NCBI GenBank assembly: GCA_039978075.1
Contig: JBDWCA010000008.1
Coordinates: 1 to 64,000, forward strand
Source: Anderseniella sp039978075
Lineage (GTDB): Bacteria > Pseudomonadota > Alphaproteobacteria > Rhizobiales > Aestuariivirgaceae
Direction of reading: 5' to 3'
Length of the DNA: 64,000 nt
Both the position numbers and the translations under genes were made by a program. Within the stretch, counting starts at the first letter, position 1; every line of letters starts with the position of its first letter. The notes beneath the pieces are model-generated. The model saw only the letters and a program-made list of their open reading frames with translations, made no database searches and was not told the DNA's origin. Shown one piece after another: positions 17,878 to 25,391 of this stretch.

Positions 17878-18370
17878 TTTCGGTTTCCTTCGCACCTTCC
17901 GGTTTGGCATCCCGTTTGCGCGGGCGGCCACGCTCAATTGCACCATCGGCGCGGGCAAGCAGGTATGCGTAGATATCCTCGCCGTAGCACGACACGTTCT
18001 TGTTGTCGCCAAATGCCGGCATAACGCTGGATGAGCCATCGGCGAGCTTGCGCTCGCGGCCGCTCATCACGACCTCTGCAAAATCGTAATAGTCGAGGTT
18101 CTTGATTGAATCGATCAGGGCAGGCGCATAAGTGCTGCCCATGCCATCAGGGCCATGGCACACATGGCACTCGGAATGATAACGGCGGAAACCATTGTAT
18201 GTGTACCAGTCAACCGCGCCGTCCTTCTTCACATTATAGGTGATGGTGTCGTCAGCGGTCAGCCATTTGCCGTCCTCTTCACGCTTTTCATCGGCTGCCA
18301 GCGCGGACAGTGAAAAAACTGAAATTGACAAACCTACTGTTGCTGAAAGAACAAACAATCCGGGTCGCAT
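17864..18370 (-). CDS. xoxG: Cytochrome c of XoxF-type methanol dehydrogenase (XoxG-like)
   Basis: A periplasmic monoheme cytochrome of 168 residues. A signal peptide ends at ALAA, the heme site CHVCH is at Cys68/Cys71/His72, and the likely sixth ligand is Met117 (SSVMPAFG). Two further cysteines (128 and 167) match the four-cysteine, methanol-metabolism-related cytochrome family (c553i/XoxG type). It should take electrons from XoxF and pass them to the respiratory chain. It lies downstream of xoxF after a hairpin and overlaps xoxJ. A stretch of basic residues near 147-153 is unusual. Confidence 0.9.
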   Translation of the reverse strand: MRPGLFVLSATVGLSISVFSLSALAADEKREEDGKWLTADDTITYNVKKDGAVDWYTYNGFRRYHSECHVCHGPDGMGSTYAPALIDSIKNLDYYDFAEVVMSGRERKLADGSSSVMPAFGDNKNVSCYGEDIYAYLLARADGAIERGRPRKRDAKPEGAKETESACH

Positions 18371-18503
18371 TTATGCATCCTCATTTAGTAAACAAACAAT
18401 CCCTGGAGCGAACAACCGGCTCCGTCCAACTGGGTCAGGAATGGTATCGCGGTGGTACGCAGACGCAAGACCGCAGATAAAATTGCCGGTGCAGTTTAAA
18501 GAA

Positions 18504-18532
18504 CCCGGCGGCGGAACAATCCGCACGCCGGG
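18504..18532 (-). terminator. Hairpin between xoxF and xoxG (attenuator-like)
   Basis: The stem is CCCGGCG paired with CGCCGGG, extended by GCGG/CCGC after a one-base bulge, around a 6-nt loop. On the minus strand it is followed by TTCTTTAAA. It sits about 30 bp past the xoxF stop and upstream of xoxG. It could end most transcripts after xoxF, or protect the xoxF mRNA 3' end, giving more dehydrogenase than cytochrome. Confidence 0.65.
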
Positions 18533-18562
18533 CGCTCTCATTGTCGTATTGAACTTGTTGCC

Positions 18563-20353
18563 TTACGGCAGTTCAAACACTGTCAGCTGACCACCCAGAC
18601 GGGTGTAGTTCTTCAGACTGGCATAACCGCCCACTGCGCCAAGACCGGCTTGTGGATCGGTCAGACCCGCTGCCAGGCCAATGCCTGCCCAGCCGCCGAT
18701 GCCTGACAACACGCCGATATACTGCTTGCCGCCACGCTCATAGGTCATCACATTGCCAATGATGCCGGACGGTGTCTTGAACTTGTAAAGCTCATCTCCC
18801 GTGTTGGCATCAACTGCCTTCAGATGACCTTCCAGCGTACCGTAGAACACGATATCGCCGGCAGTTGCCAGGGCACCTGACCACACCGAGAATTTCTCAG
18901 GTATAGACCACTTGATCTTGCCTTCGCCGGCATCCCAGGCAATGAAGTTGCCAAGGCCGCCGTGGCTGTCGGGAGCCGGATACATTGACAAGGTCGCGCC
19001 CACATAAGGCTGGCCTGCCGTGTAGCTGACGCGGAACGGTTCGTAATCCATGCACACATGGTTTGTCGGCACGAAGAAGGTCTGCGACTTTGGCGAGAAA
19101 GCTGCAGGTTGCTGATCCTTCGACCCGAGCGCTGCCGGGCAGATGCCGGTGGAGTTGACATCTTCTCCGTTCTGCTCGGTGGAGTACTTGGCCACCACCT
19201 GCGGACGCCCGGTCTTCATGTCAACATGGGTTGCCCAGTTGACCTTCGGGTCGAACTTTTCAGCTACCAGCAATTCGCCAGTAACCCGGTCCATCGTATA
19301 GCCAAAACCGTTACGGTCAAAGTGGACGAGAGCCTTGCGGTCTTTGCCCTTCACCTTGATGTCGGCGAGGATCATCTCGTTGATACCGTCATAATCCCAC
19401 TCGTCGTGCGGGGTCATCTGGTACAGCCATTTGGCTTCGCCTGTATCCACGTCGCGGGCAAAAACGGTCATCGACCAGCGGTTGTCGCCCGGGCGCTGTT
19501 GCGGATTCCAGGTTGATGGGTTGCCGGAGCCGTAATACATCAGGTTGGTTTCAGGGTCGTACGAGAACCAGCCCCAGGTTGTTCCGCCACCGATCTTCCA
19601 CTGATCACCTTCCCAGGTGTTGGTGCCGGAATCCTTGCCGACCGGCTGACCGAGATGGGTGGTTTTTTCCGGATTGATCAGGGTATCGCTGTCAGGTCCC
19701 ATGGAATAGCCACGCCATGCAACCGATCCGTCGGCCATGTTGTAGGCCGTTACATGGCCACGAACACCGAACTCACCACCGGATATGCCGACAATGACCT
19801 TGTCCTTGACCGGCAGAACCGTGGCGGTGTTGGTTTCACCTATCGCGGGGTCGCCATTTTTCACCGACCACTTGACCTCACCTGTAGCGGCGTCAAGCGC
19901 AACCACGGTCGTGTCAGCCTGATGCAGGAAGATCATGCCGTTGGCAGTGGCAAGTCCACGATATACCGTGTCACAGCACATCACGGGGATCACATTGGGA
20001 TCCTGTTTCGGCTCATAGGTCCATTTGATGGCGCCGTCATTGGCAAGATCAAGCGCATACACGTTGTTTGGGAACGGTGTGTGGACATACATCATGTCGC
20101 CGATCACGAGCGGCGAGCCTTCGTGACCACGCAAAACACCGGTTGAGAACGTCCACGCAACCTTCAGGTCCTTGACGTTGTCCTTGTTGATCTTGTCGAG
20201 TTTTGAATATCTCTGGTTTGCGTAGTCTCCGGTCTGGATAGCCCAGTTGGATGAGTTTTCGATGTCTTTCATCAGACCATCGTTTGCCTGCGCTATTCCG
20301 CCGGCCAAAAGGGCCGTCAGCGCGACAGTCGTTGCTAGAATTGATTTCCGCAT
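18563..20353 (-). CDS. xoxF: Lanthanide-dependent PQQ methanol dehydrogenase XoxF
   Basis: A periplasmic quinoprotein of 596 residues with a signal peptide cleaved after AQA (residue 23). The adjacent disulfide pair Cys126-Cys127 (VMCCD) that stacks on PQQ is present. Catalytic Asp320 lies in HDEWDYDG, and the extra Asp322 two residues on is the lanthanide-coordinating residue that separates XoxF from calcium-type MxaF (Ala there). Glu194 and Asn278 are the other expected metal ligands. Tryptophan-docking blades recur throughout. It oxidises methanol, and possibly formaldehyde, in the periplasm, passing electrons to XoxG. It heads the operon xoxF-xoxG-xoxJ-CxxxCW protein. No mxaF or mxaI is in the window. 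Confidence 0.96.
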   Translation of the reverse strand: MRKSILATTVALTALLAGGIAQANDGLMKDIENSSNWAIQTGDYANQRYSKLDKINKDNVKDLKVAWTFSTGVLRGHEGSPLVIGDMMYVHTPFPNNVYALDLANDGAIKWTYEPKQDPNVIPVMCCDTVYRGLATANGMIFLHQADTTVVALDAATGEVKWSVKNGDPAIGETNTATVLPVKDKVIVGISGGEFGVRGHVTAYNMADGSVAWRGYSMGPDSDTLINPEKTTHLGQPVGKDSGTNTWEGDQWKIGGGTTWGWFSYDPETNLMYYGSGNPSTWNPQQRPGDNRWSMTVFARDVDTGEAKWLYQMTPHDEWDYDGINEMILADIKVKGKDRKALVHFDRNGFGYTMDRVTGELLVAEKFDPKVNWATHVDMKTGRPQVVAKYSTEQNGEDVNSTGICPAALGSKDQQPAAFSPKSQTFFVPTNHVCMDYEPFRVSYTAGQPYVGATLSMYPAPDSHGGLGNFIAWDAGEGKIKWSIPEKFSVWSGALATAGDIVFYGTLEGHLKAVDANTGDELYKFKTPSGIIGNVMTYERGGKQYIGVLSGIGGWAGIGLAAGLTDPQAGLGAVGGYASLKNYTRLGGQLTVFELP

Positions 20354-20635
20354 TACTCGATTTCCTCCGCTTATTGTTGGACCATAGTGTCAGTGCGACG
20401 ATGGTCGTTTTCAACGTATTGCTACCAGGAGTGAAAGCGGGTCGCCCGTCTCGCTCAACCCCGTCACAGTTTTCGTGTCGGGTGCTCTTGGCCCCAGGAA
20501 CAACGATAGCGTCACCAGCCTGGGGACGGACAATGCAATTCCTGAGTGCAAAGTATGTTTTTTCACCAGCGCTCGCGCAACTTATTTTTTCTTATTTTTA
20601 CAGTTTTCAGTTCCATGATGCAGGATAATCCATAT

Positions 20636-20655
20636 TGTCTGACAATATTCAGACA
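20636..20655. promoter_or_regulatory. Inverted repeat TGTCTGA-n6-TCAGACA upstream of xoxF
   Basis: Perfect 7-bp arms with a 6-bp spacer (CAATAT) in the AT-rich xoxF upstream region. An overlapping smaller dyad ATTGTC-T-GACAAT shares its left arm. This is a plausible regulator site for xoxF, about 285 bp before its start codon. Confidence 0.4.
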
Positions 20656-20783
20656 CATTTTGCGTTGCGAAATTGTGTTCGCATATGCAACATATGGAAT
20701 TTTCGACTTCGATTATAAACGATTGTTTATTGTGTACTTTCTTCGAGAGTGCGGCATAATCAAATTGGAATCTGAATACGATC

Positions 20784-20827
20784 GTAGTATCTGAGTACTA
20801 CATTGTAACATTCACATACTACATTGT
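20784..20827. promoter_or_regulatory. GTAGTAT-CTGA-GTACTAC element plus TACTACATTGT direct repeats
   Basis: The palindrome at 20784-20801 matches the element at 2106-2123 in 16 of 18 positions. The sequence TACTACATTGT occurs at 20796-20806 and again at 20817-20827, exactly 21 bp apart, i.e. two helical turns on the same DNA face. This is the spacing expected for cooperative binding of a dimeric regulator. It lies about 95 bp before the metallohydrolase start. Confidence 0.55.
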
Positions 20828-20919
20828 TGAATCTGGCGAATATTACGTTAGGGCAACAAATCTAAAATGTGTGGCAACCGAAATGTCGTGCCATCCCAAT
20901 AATCGAAGGCAGTTGAAAA

Positions 20920-21915
20920 ATGTCTGTTGGCGGAATATCTGCAATTTCTTCATGCAACACGCTTGGTTTGCGGTTCGCAAAGCTCATTGGCGCCTGGTTG
21001 TTGTGTGTGTTTGCTGTCCATTTGACTGCGATTGGCCCGGTCATGGCAGATACTTCGACGGTTCCGGCGCAAGTGACGGAAATTGCGCCTGGAGTGTTCG
21101 TGCATACCGGGAAACATGAATTGTTCACACCGGACAATGCTGGTGATGTTTCCAATTCCGGCTTTGTAATTGGCAGTGAGGCGGTTGCGGTAGTGGATAC
21201 CGGCGGCAGCAAGGCAGTTGGCCTGGCGCTGAAAGCCGCCGTTCGTGCCCGTACCAAGCTGCCAATCAGGTACGTCATCAACACCCACATGCATCCCGAC
21301 CACGTGTTCGGAAATGCTGCATTCGTAAGTGATAATCCTGAGTTTATCGGCCACTACAAGCTTGCAAATGCACTGGCAGCCCGCAAGGAGCAGTATCTGC
21401 AAGCCAATAAGCCGCTGCTTGGCCATGCATTTGAAGGTGTAGAGGTAATCCCGCCCGCACGAAGCATTAAGGGTGTTGAAATACTGGACCTGGGCAATCG
21501 AAAGTTGCGAGTGGAAGCCCATGCTACCGCTCACACGGACAATGATCTGACTGTAAAGGACGAACAAACCGCAACCATGTTCATGGGGGATCTGCTGTTT
21601 TCCGGGCATATTCCGGTCGTCGACGGCAGCATAAGGGGGTGGCTGGCCGTGATGGACAAGCTGGCGGCAGAAAAAATCACCCTTGTTGTGCCGGGACACG
21701 GCCCGGCTTCGATGCCTTGGCCCGACGCCCTCGTGGCGCAAAAACGATATTTGGAAAGCCTCGTCACCCAGATACAAGATTACATTGAACGCGGTGTGCC
21801 TCTGTCAAAGGCCGCACGCGAGATCGGCATGGATGAAAAGCAGGCCTGGCAGCTGTTTGATGACTTCAACGCCAGAAATGTGTCCGCAGCCTTTGCTGAA
21901 CTTGAATGGGAATAA
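20920..21915 (+). CDS. Quinoprotein relay system zinc metallohydrolase (MBL fold, SoxH-like)
   Basis: A 331-residue exported metallo-beta-lactamase-fold protein. A hydrophobic signal segment (residues 19-42, ending VMADT) precedes the fold. The zinc motif THMHPDH lies near residue 125, with later ligands in ATAHTDNDL, MGDLLFSG and VPGHGP. The family resembles SoxH and is encoded with PQQ dehydrogenases and SoxYZ-like carriers; a hydrolytic step on the carrier-bound thiol product is the usual guess, but no substrate is known. It is divergent from xoxF and upstream of pqqA. Confidence 0.88.
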   Translation: MSVGGISAISSCNTLGLRFAKLIGAWLLCVFAVHLTAIGPVMADTSTVPAQVTEIAPGVFVHTGKHELFTPDNAGDVSNSGFVIGSEAVAVVDTGGSKAVGLALKAAVRARTKLPIRYVINTHMHPDHVFGNAAFVSDNPEFIGHYKLANALAARKEQYLQANKPLLGHAFEGVEVIPPARSIKGVEILDLGNRKLRVEAHATAHTDNDLTVKDEQTATMFMGDLLFSGHIPVVDGSIRGWLAVMDKLAAEKITLVVPGHGPASMPWPDALVAQKRYLESLVTQIQDYIERGVPLSKAAREIGMDEKQAWQLFDDFNARNVSAAFAELEWE

Positions 21916-22015
21916 CTAATTTTTCGTGTTATTTCAAACAGATCATATAATTAGAGAAAAATAAGAGTTTGAGTTTGGTTTGATCTTGGCTACCTTAAGT
22001 TGTGCTGGCCCGTTG

Positions 22016-22035
22016 AATGGAGCCAGGAATCCATT
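22016..22035 (+). promoter_or_regulatory. Small leader hairpin before the pqqA ribosome site
   Basis: AATGGA and TCCATT form a 6-bp stem with an 8-nt loop. It ends two bases before the TGGAGG ribosome site of pqqA. It could tune translation or mRNA stability, but the stem is short. Confidence 0.25.
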
Positions 22036-22050
22036 TTGGAGGTCTTCATC

Positions 22051-22140
22051 ATGAAGAAAGTTTGGGCAAAGCCAGCCATGTGTCAGGTAGAAGCCGGGTT
22101 TGAAATTTCCCGTTACCTGCCCGCATCGGTCAGCAAGTAA
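22051..22140 (+). CDS. pqqA: PQQ precursor peptide PqqA
   Basis: A 29-residue peptide that reads MKKVWAKPAMCQVEAGFEIS then RYLPASVSK. It has the hallmark Glu18-x3-Tyr22 pair in the GFEISRY motif; these two side chains are cross-linked by PqqE and become PQQ. It starts with ATG 9 bp after a TGGAGG ribosome site and lies about 105 bp before pqqB. A cysteine at position 11 and the longer N-terminus differ from the common short PqqA. It is the first gene of pqqABCDE. Confidence 0.93.
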   Translation: MKKVWAKPAMCQVEAGFEISRYLPASVSK

Positions 22141-22195
22141 CTCCAGCGGAGCCGCCCTGGCAGTTTTGGCCCGGGTGGTTTTGGCTGACATTATC

Positions 22196-22229
22196 AAGCG
22201 CGCGTGTCCGCTTGCCGGATCGCGCGTTT
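22196..22229 (+). promoter_or_regulatory. Stem-loop between pqqA and pqqB
   Basis: AAGCGCGCG pairs with CGCGCGTTT (one G-T pair), continued inside by TCCG/CGGA around a 5-nt loop. It lies just after pqqA and ends about 16 bp before the pqqB start. It has no true T-tract. A partial terminator or mRNA-stabilising structure that leaves pqqA mRNA in excess over pqqB-E would fit the need for many precursor peptides. Confidence 0.5.
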
Positions 22230-22245
22230 GCTTTGGCAGGTGGCC

Positions 22246-23184
22246 GTGAAGATAAAGATCATTGGATCCGCTGCCGGTGGTGGTTTCCCGCAGTGGAACT
22301 GCAATTACAGGTTGAGCCGTGAAGTCAGGTCTCCTGATGCCGGCCTGACGCCGAGATCACAATCCAGCATTGCTGCTTCGGCGGACGGATCCAATTGGGC
22401 ATTGTTCAATGCCTCTCCCGACATTCGGGAACAGATATCCAACACGCCGGAACTGCAACCTGAAGCAAACGGGCCGTTGCGCAATTCCCCGATCAAGGCG
22501 GTGGTGCTGACCAACGCCGATGTTGATCATATTGCCGGACTGCTGACGCTGCGCGAAAAGCAGGCCTTCAACCTTTATGCCTCATCCAGGATTCTGGAAA
22601 CACTGGCCAACAATCCGATTTTTCGGGTGCTCGATGAAACGCTGGTGCAGCGCATTGAACTGCCATTGGGCGGCACAACGCAGCTTGAAGGCCCCGATGG
22701 TCCGCTCGGTATCGAAATTGAAACCTATGCGGTCCCGGGCAAGATTGCGCTGTTTCTGGAAGACAACTCCGATCCGGTGAATTTTGGTTCCGACGATGGC
22801 GACACAATCGGTGTGCGCATTGCGGTACCGGGTGCCGATACTAGTGAAGCCGTTCATTACATTCCCGGATGCGCACGGGTCACTGATGAACTGCGCAACC
22901 GGCTGTCAGGTGCCGGGTGCCTGTTGTTTGACGGGACGGTGTTTACCGACACCGAAATGCCGGATGCCGGTGTGGGCGCCAAGACAGGTGCCCGCATGGG
23001 TCATATCGCCATGTCGGGAGATGACGGCTCATTGGCGTCACTTAAGGACACCGACATTGTGCGACGTATTTTCGTTCACATCAACAACACCAATCCGGTA
23101 CTGGACCCGGCCTCACCGGAGCGCGGGATTGTTACAAGGGCAGGATGGGAAGTTGGCCATGACGGGCAGGAGGTGGATCTGTGA
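22246..23184 (+). CDS. pqqB: PQQ biosynthesis protein PqqB
   Basis: A 312-residue metallo-beta-lactamase-like protein. The family start KIKIIGSAAGGGFPQWNCNC-type segment is present, which places the start at the GTG at 22246 after a GGCAGGTGG ribosome site; upstream codons in frame are not conserved in the family. The TNADVDH motif replaces the usual HxHxDH. PqqB is thought to hydroxylate the Glu-Tyr intermediate in PQQ formation. It overlaps pqqC by 4 bp. Confidence 0.95.
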   Translation: MKIKIIGSAAGGGFPQWNCNYRLSREVRSPDAGLTPRSQSSIAASADGSNWALFNASPDIREQISNTPELQPEANGPLRNSPIKAVVLTNADVDHIAGLLTLREKQAFNLYASSRILETLANNPIFRVLDETLVQRIELPLGGTTQLEGPDGPLGIEIETYAVPGKIALFLEDNSDPVNFGSDDGDTIGVRIAVPGADTSEAVHYIPGCARVTDELRNRLSGAGCLLFDGTVFTDTEMPDAGVGAKTGARMGHIAMSGDDGSLASLKDTDIVRRIFVHINNTNPVLDPASPERGIVTRAGWEVGHDGQEVDL

Positions 23185-23939
23185 GTGAAGACTGGACTAT
23201 CACCGGAGAGGCTGTTTCGGCTGAGCGGCTTGAGGAGATTCTCAGAGATGTTGGCGACGCGCGATACCACATAAATCATCCGTTCCACAAAATGATGACT
23301 GCCGGCACGCTGACAAAGGGGCAGATGCAGGCCTGGGCGCTCAACAGGTATTGCTATCAGGCGGCCATCCCGAAGAAAGACGCCATCATATTATCCCGCG
23401 CAGAAAATTCGGAGTTTCGCATTGAATGGCGTGAGCGGATCATTGATCACGACGGGACGGAGGACAAGATCGGCGGTATCAAACGCTGGATCGCGCTGGC
23501 CACCGGGCTGGGCCTGGATGAAGCCATGGTGATGTCCGAGGCAAAAGCGCTTCCTGCGACGCGGTTTGCGGTCAACCAGTATCTGACGCTGGTATCGCAG
23601 CGCAGTTTTCTCGTGGCCGTTGCGTCGTCGCTGACCGAGCTGTTTTCACCCAAAGTCATTAGCGAACGGGTGCCGGCCATGCTGGCAAAATACGATTATA
23701 TCACCGAAGACACGCTGGCCTATTTCAAACCCAGACTGCACCAGGCGCCCCGTGATGCTGAAGTTGCATTGAGTTATGTGCAACGTCATGCCGACACGGC
23801 GGAAAAGCAGCAGGCCTGCGTCAATGCACTGATCACCAAATGTGATATTCTGTGGGCGATGCTGGATGCGCTGCAATTCGCCTATGTCGAACCGGGCGGC
23901 AACATTGCGCCCGGTGCATTCGTCCCGGAGGTTGATTGA
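23181..23939 (+). CDS. pqqC: Pyrroloquinoline-quinone synthase PqqC
   Basis: A 252-residue all-helical oxidase that performs the final ring closure and eight-electron oxidation to PQQ without cofactor. The conserved YHINHPFHK motif (near residue 31) and the long C-terminal helix with KYDYITEDTLAYF and RHADT are present. The GTG start overlaps the pqqB stop (GTGA). Confidence 0.96.
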   Translation: MSEDWTITGEAVSAERLEEILRDVGDARYHINHPFHKMMTAGTLTKGQMQAWALNRYCYQAAIPKKDAIILSRAENSEFRIEWRERIIDHDGTEDKIGGIKRWIALATGLGLDEAMVMSEAKALPATRFAVNQYLTLVSQRSFLVAVASSLTELFSPKVISERVPAMLAKYDYITEDTLAYFKPRLHQAPRDAEVALSYVQRHADTAEKQQACVNALITKCDILWAMLDALQFAYVEPGGNIAPGAFVPEVD

Positions 23940-23946
23940 ACCCGTT

Positions 23947-24246
23947 ATGGCCGCTGCCAAACGTCATCGTACAATGATCACGAAGGAATGCCGCCCGGGC
24001 CTGCCGGCGTTCGTGCGGCTGCAGTTTGAACCGGTACGCGGTGCATGGGCGCTGCTGTCTCCGGAGAAAGTCATGTGGCCTGATGATGTCAGTCACGACA
24101 TTCTCAAGCGATGTAATGGCAAGACGACGGTTGCTGAAATCATATCGTCTCTGGCGGTTGAGTATGATGCACCCGAAGCCATCATTGGCGACGACGTATG
24201 CGGGTTTCTGCAAACATGGGCTGACAGGAGGCTGGTAATCGCATGA
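23947..24246 (+). CDS. pqqD: PqqA-binding chaperone PqqD
   Basis: A 99-residue RRE-type peptide chaperone that presents PqqA to PqqE. The core segments RLQFEPVRGAWALLSPEKVM and CNGKTTVAEI match the family. I placed the start at the first ATG after pqqC (23947), 7 bp past its stop; the ribosome site is weak, so translation may depend on coupling to pqqC. The frame is open further upstream inside pqqC, which is not used. It overlaps pqqE by 4 bp. Confidence 0.92.
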   Translation: MAAAKRHRTMITKECRPGLPAFVRLQFEPVRGAWALLSPEKVMWPDDVSHDILKRCNGKTTVAEIISSLAVEYDAPEAIIGDDVCGFLQTWADRRLVIA

Positions 24247-25343
24247 CTGCTCCCGGACCGCCCATCGGCATGCTGGCAGAACTGACCCATCGATGCCCGT
24301 TGCAATGTCCGTACTGTTCCAACCCGGCCAAACTGCTTAAGGCCAATACCGAACTGAAGACAGCCGACTGGGTCAGGGTTTTCAATGAAGCTGCCGACCT
24401 CGGAATCCTGCAGGTGCATCTGTCCGGTGGCGAGCCGACCCTGCGCACCGACCTTGAACAGATTGTCCAGGCGCTGGCGTCGCGCGGGGTCTACTCAAAC
24501 CTGATTACGGCAGGGGTAAACATAAAGCCGGAGCGAATTGCCGCTTTGAAAGAGGCAGGCCTTGATCATGTCCAGCTATCGGTCCAGGGAGCGACAGCCG
24601 AGATCACCGAAAAGATCGGCAATATGAAAGGCGCTTACGAACACAAGCTGGCAACAGCGCGAGCGGCCCGGGCGGCAAAGCTGCCGCTGACCCTGAATGC
24701 GCCGATCCACCGGCACAACATTCACCAGGTCGAGGATTTCATAGAGCTTGCCCTGGAACTGGATGCTGACCGTCTGGAGATTGCCAATGTCCAGTATTAT
24801 GGCTGGGCATTGATCAACCGCACACAGTTGATGCCTGCGTGGGATGATGTCATGCGGCAGGTGGATATTGTTGAAGAGGCACGCGAACGCCTGCGCGGTG
24901 TTCTTCTGATCGATTTTGTGACACCGGACTATTATGCGGAGTTTCCCAAACCCTGCATGGGCGGGTGGGCTCAGGACGCCTTCATGGTAACGCCGGATGG
25001 ATCTGCCATGCCATGCCATGCAGCACACACAATTCCTCACCTGACATTCGACAATGTGAAGGACAAATCACTGGCGGATATCTGGGACAGTTCGCCGGCG
25101 TTTGATGCCTATCGCGGGACCGACTGGATGCAGGAACCATGCAGGTCCTGTGAGCGGCGCGATGCCGATTTTGGTGGATGCCGGTGCCAGGCACTGGCCA
25201 TTGCGGGAGACGCGGCGGCCACGGACCCGGCCTGCTCGCTGTCACCGGTGCATGACACCATGCTGAAGATTGCCGGACAGGCACAAGCAGCCGGTGAAAC
25301 GGCGGATGATTTCACGTTCCGGAGAATTGGCGCAGCAGGCTGA
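24243..25343 (+). CDS. pqqE: Radical SAM PqqA peptide cyclase PqqE
   Basis: A 366-residue radical SAM/SPASM enzyme that forms the Glu-Tyr carbon-carbon bond in PqqA. The SAM cluster motif is CPLQCPYC near residue 19. The C-terminal SPASM region has the auxiliary-cluster cysteines (CMGGW, CHAAH, CRSCERRDADFGGCRC, and a late PACS). The start overlaps pqqD by 4 bp. It is the last pqq gene here; no pqqF/G protease follows. Confidence 0.96.
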   Translation: MTAPGPPIGMLAELTHRCPLQCPYCSNPAKLLKANTELKTADWVRVFNEAADLGILQVHLSGGEPTLRTDLEQIVQALASRGVYSNLITAGVNIKPERIAALKEAGLDHVQLSVQGATAEITEKIGNMKGAYEHKLATARAARAAKLPLTLNAPIHRHNIHQVEDFIELALELDADRLEIANVQYYGWALINRTQLMPAWDDVMRQVDIVEEARERLRGVLLIDFVTPDYYAEFPKPCMGGWAQDAFMVTPDGSAMPCHAAHTIPHLTFDNVKDKSLADIWDSSPAFDAYRGTDWMQEPCRSCERRDADFGGCRCQALAIAGDAAATDPACSLSPVHDTMLKIAGQAQAAGETADDFTFRRIGAAG

Positions 25344-25365
25344 CAGGATTGCCGACTAGGGCGCC

Positions 25366-25385
25366 ATGGGTTCAGCAGAACCCAT
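25366..25385. terminator. Hairpin between convergent pqqE and SoxYZ-like gene
   Basis: A perfect 8-bp stem ATGGGTTC/GAACCCAT with a 4-nt loop lies in the 48-bp gap between the two converging stops. There is no T-tract on either side, so it may be a weak bidirectional stop signal. Confidence 0.4.
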
Positions 25386-25391
25386 ACTGAT

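Larger units (their letters stand above)
20354..20919. other. Divergent regulatory region between xoxF and relay metallohydrolase
   Basis: This 566-bp AT-rich gap holds no convincing gene. It contains a 7-bp-arm inverted repeat at 20636-20655 and the GTAGTAT/GTACTAC element with direct repeats at 20784-20827. The xoxF start follows GGAGGAAAT-type Shine-Dalgarno sequence at its right edge. Promoters for both divergent operons must lie here. Confidence 0.6.

Noticed and set aside
17878..18039. Upstream extension of the xoxJ frame through the cytochrome gene
   Set aside because: It overlaps xoxG in another frame; the signal peptide and ribosome site support the GTG at 17877.
20546..20794. An 82-codon plus-strand frame in the xoxF upstream region
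   Set aside because: It has AT-rich composition unlike coding DNA here, no ribosome site, and covers regulatory repeats.
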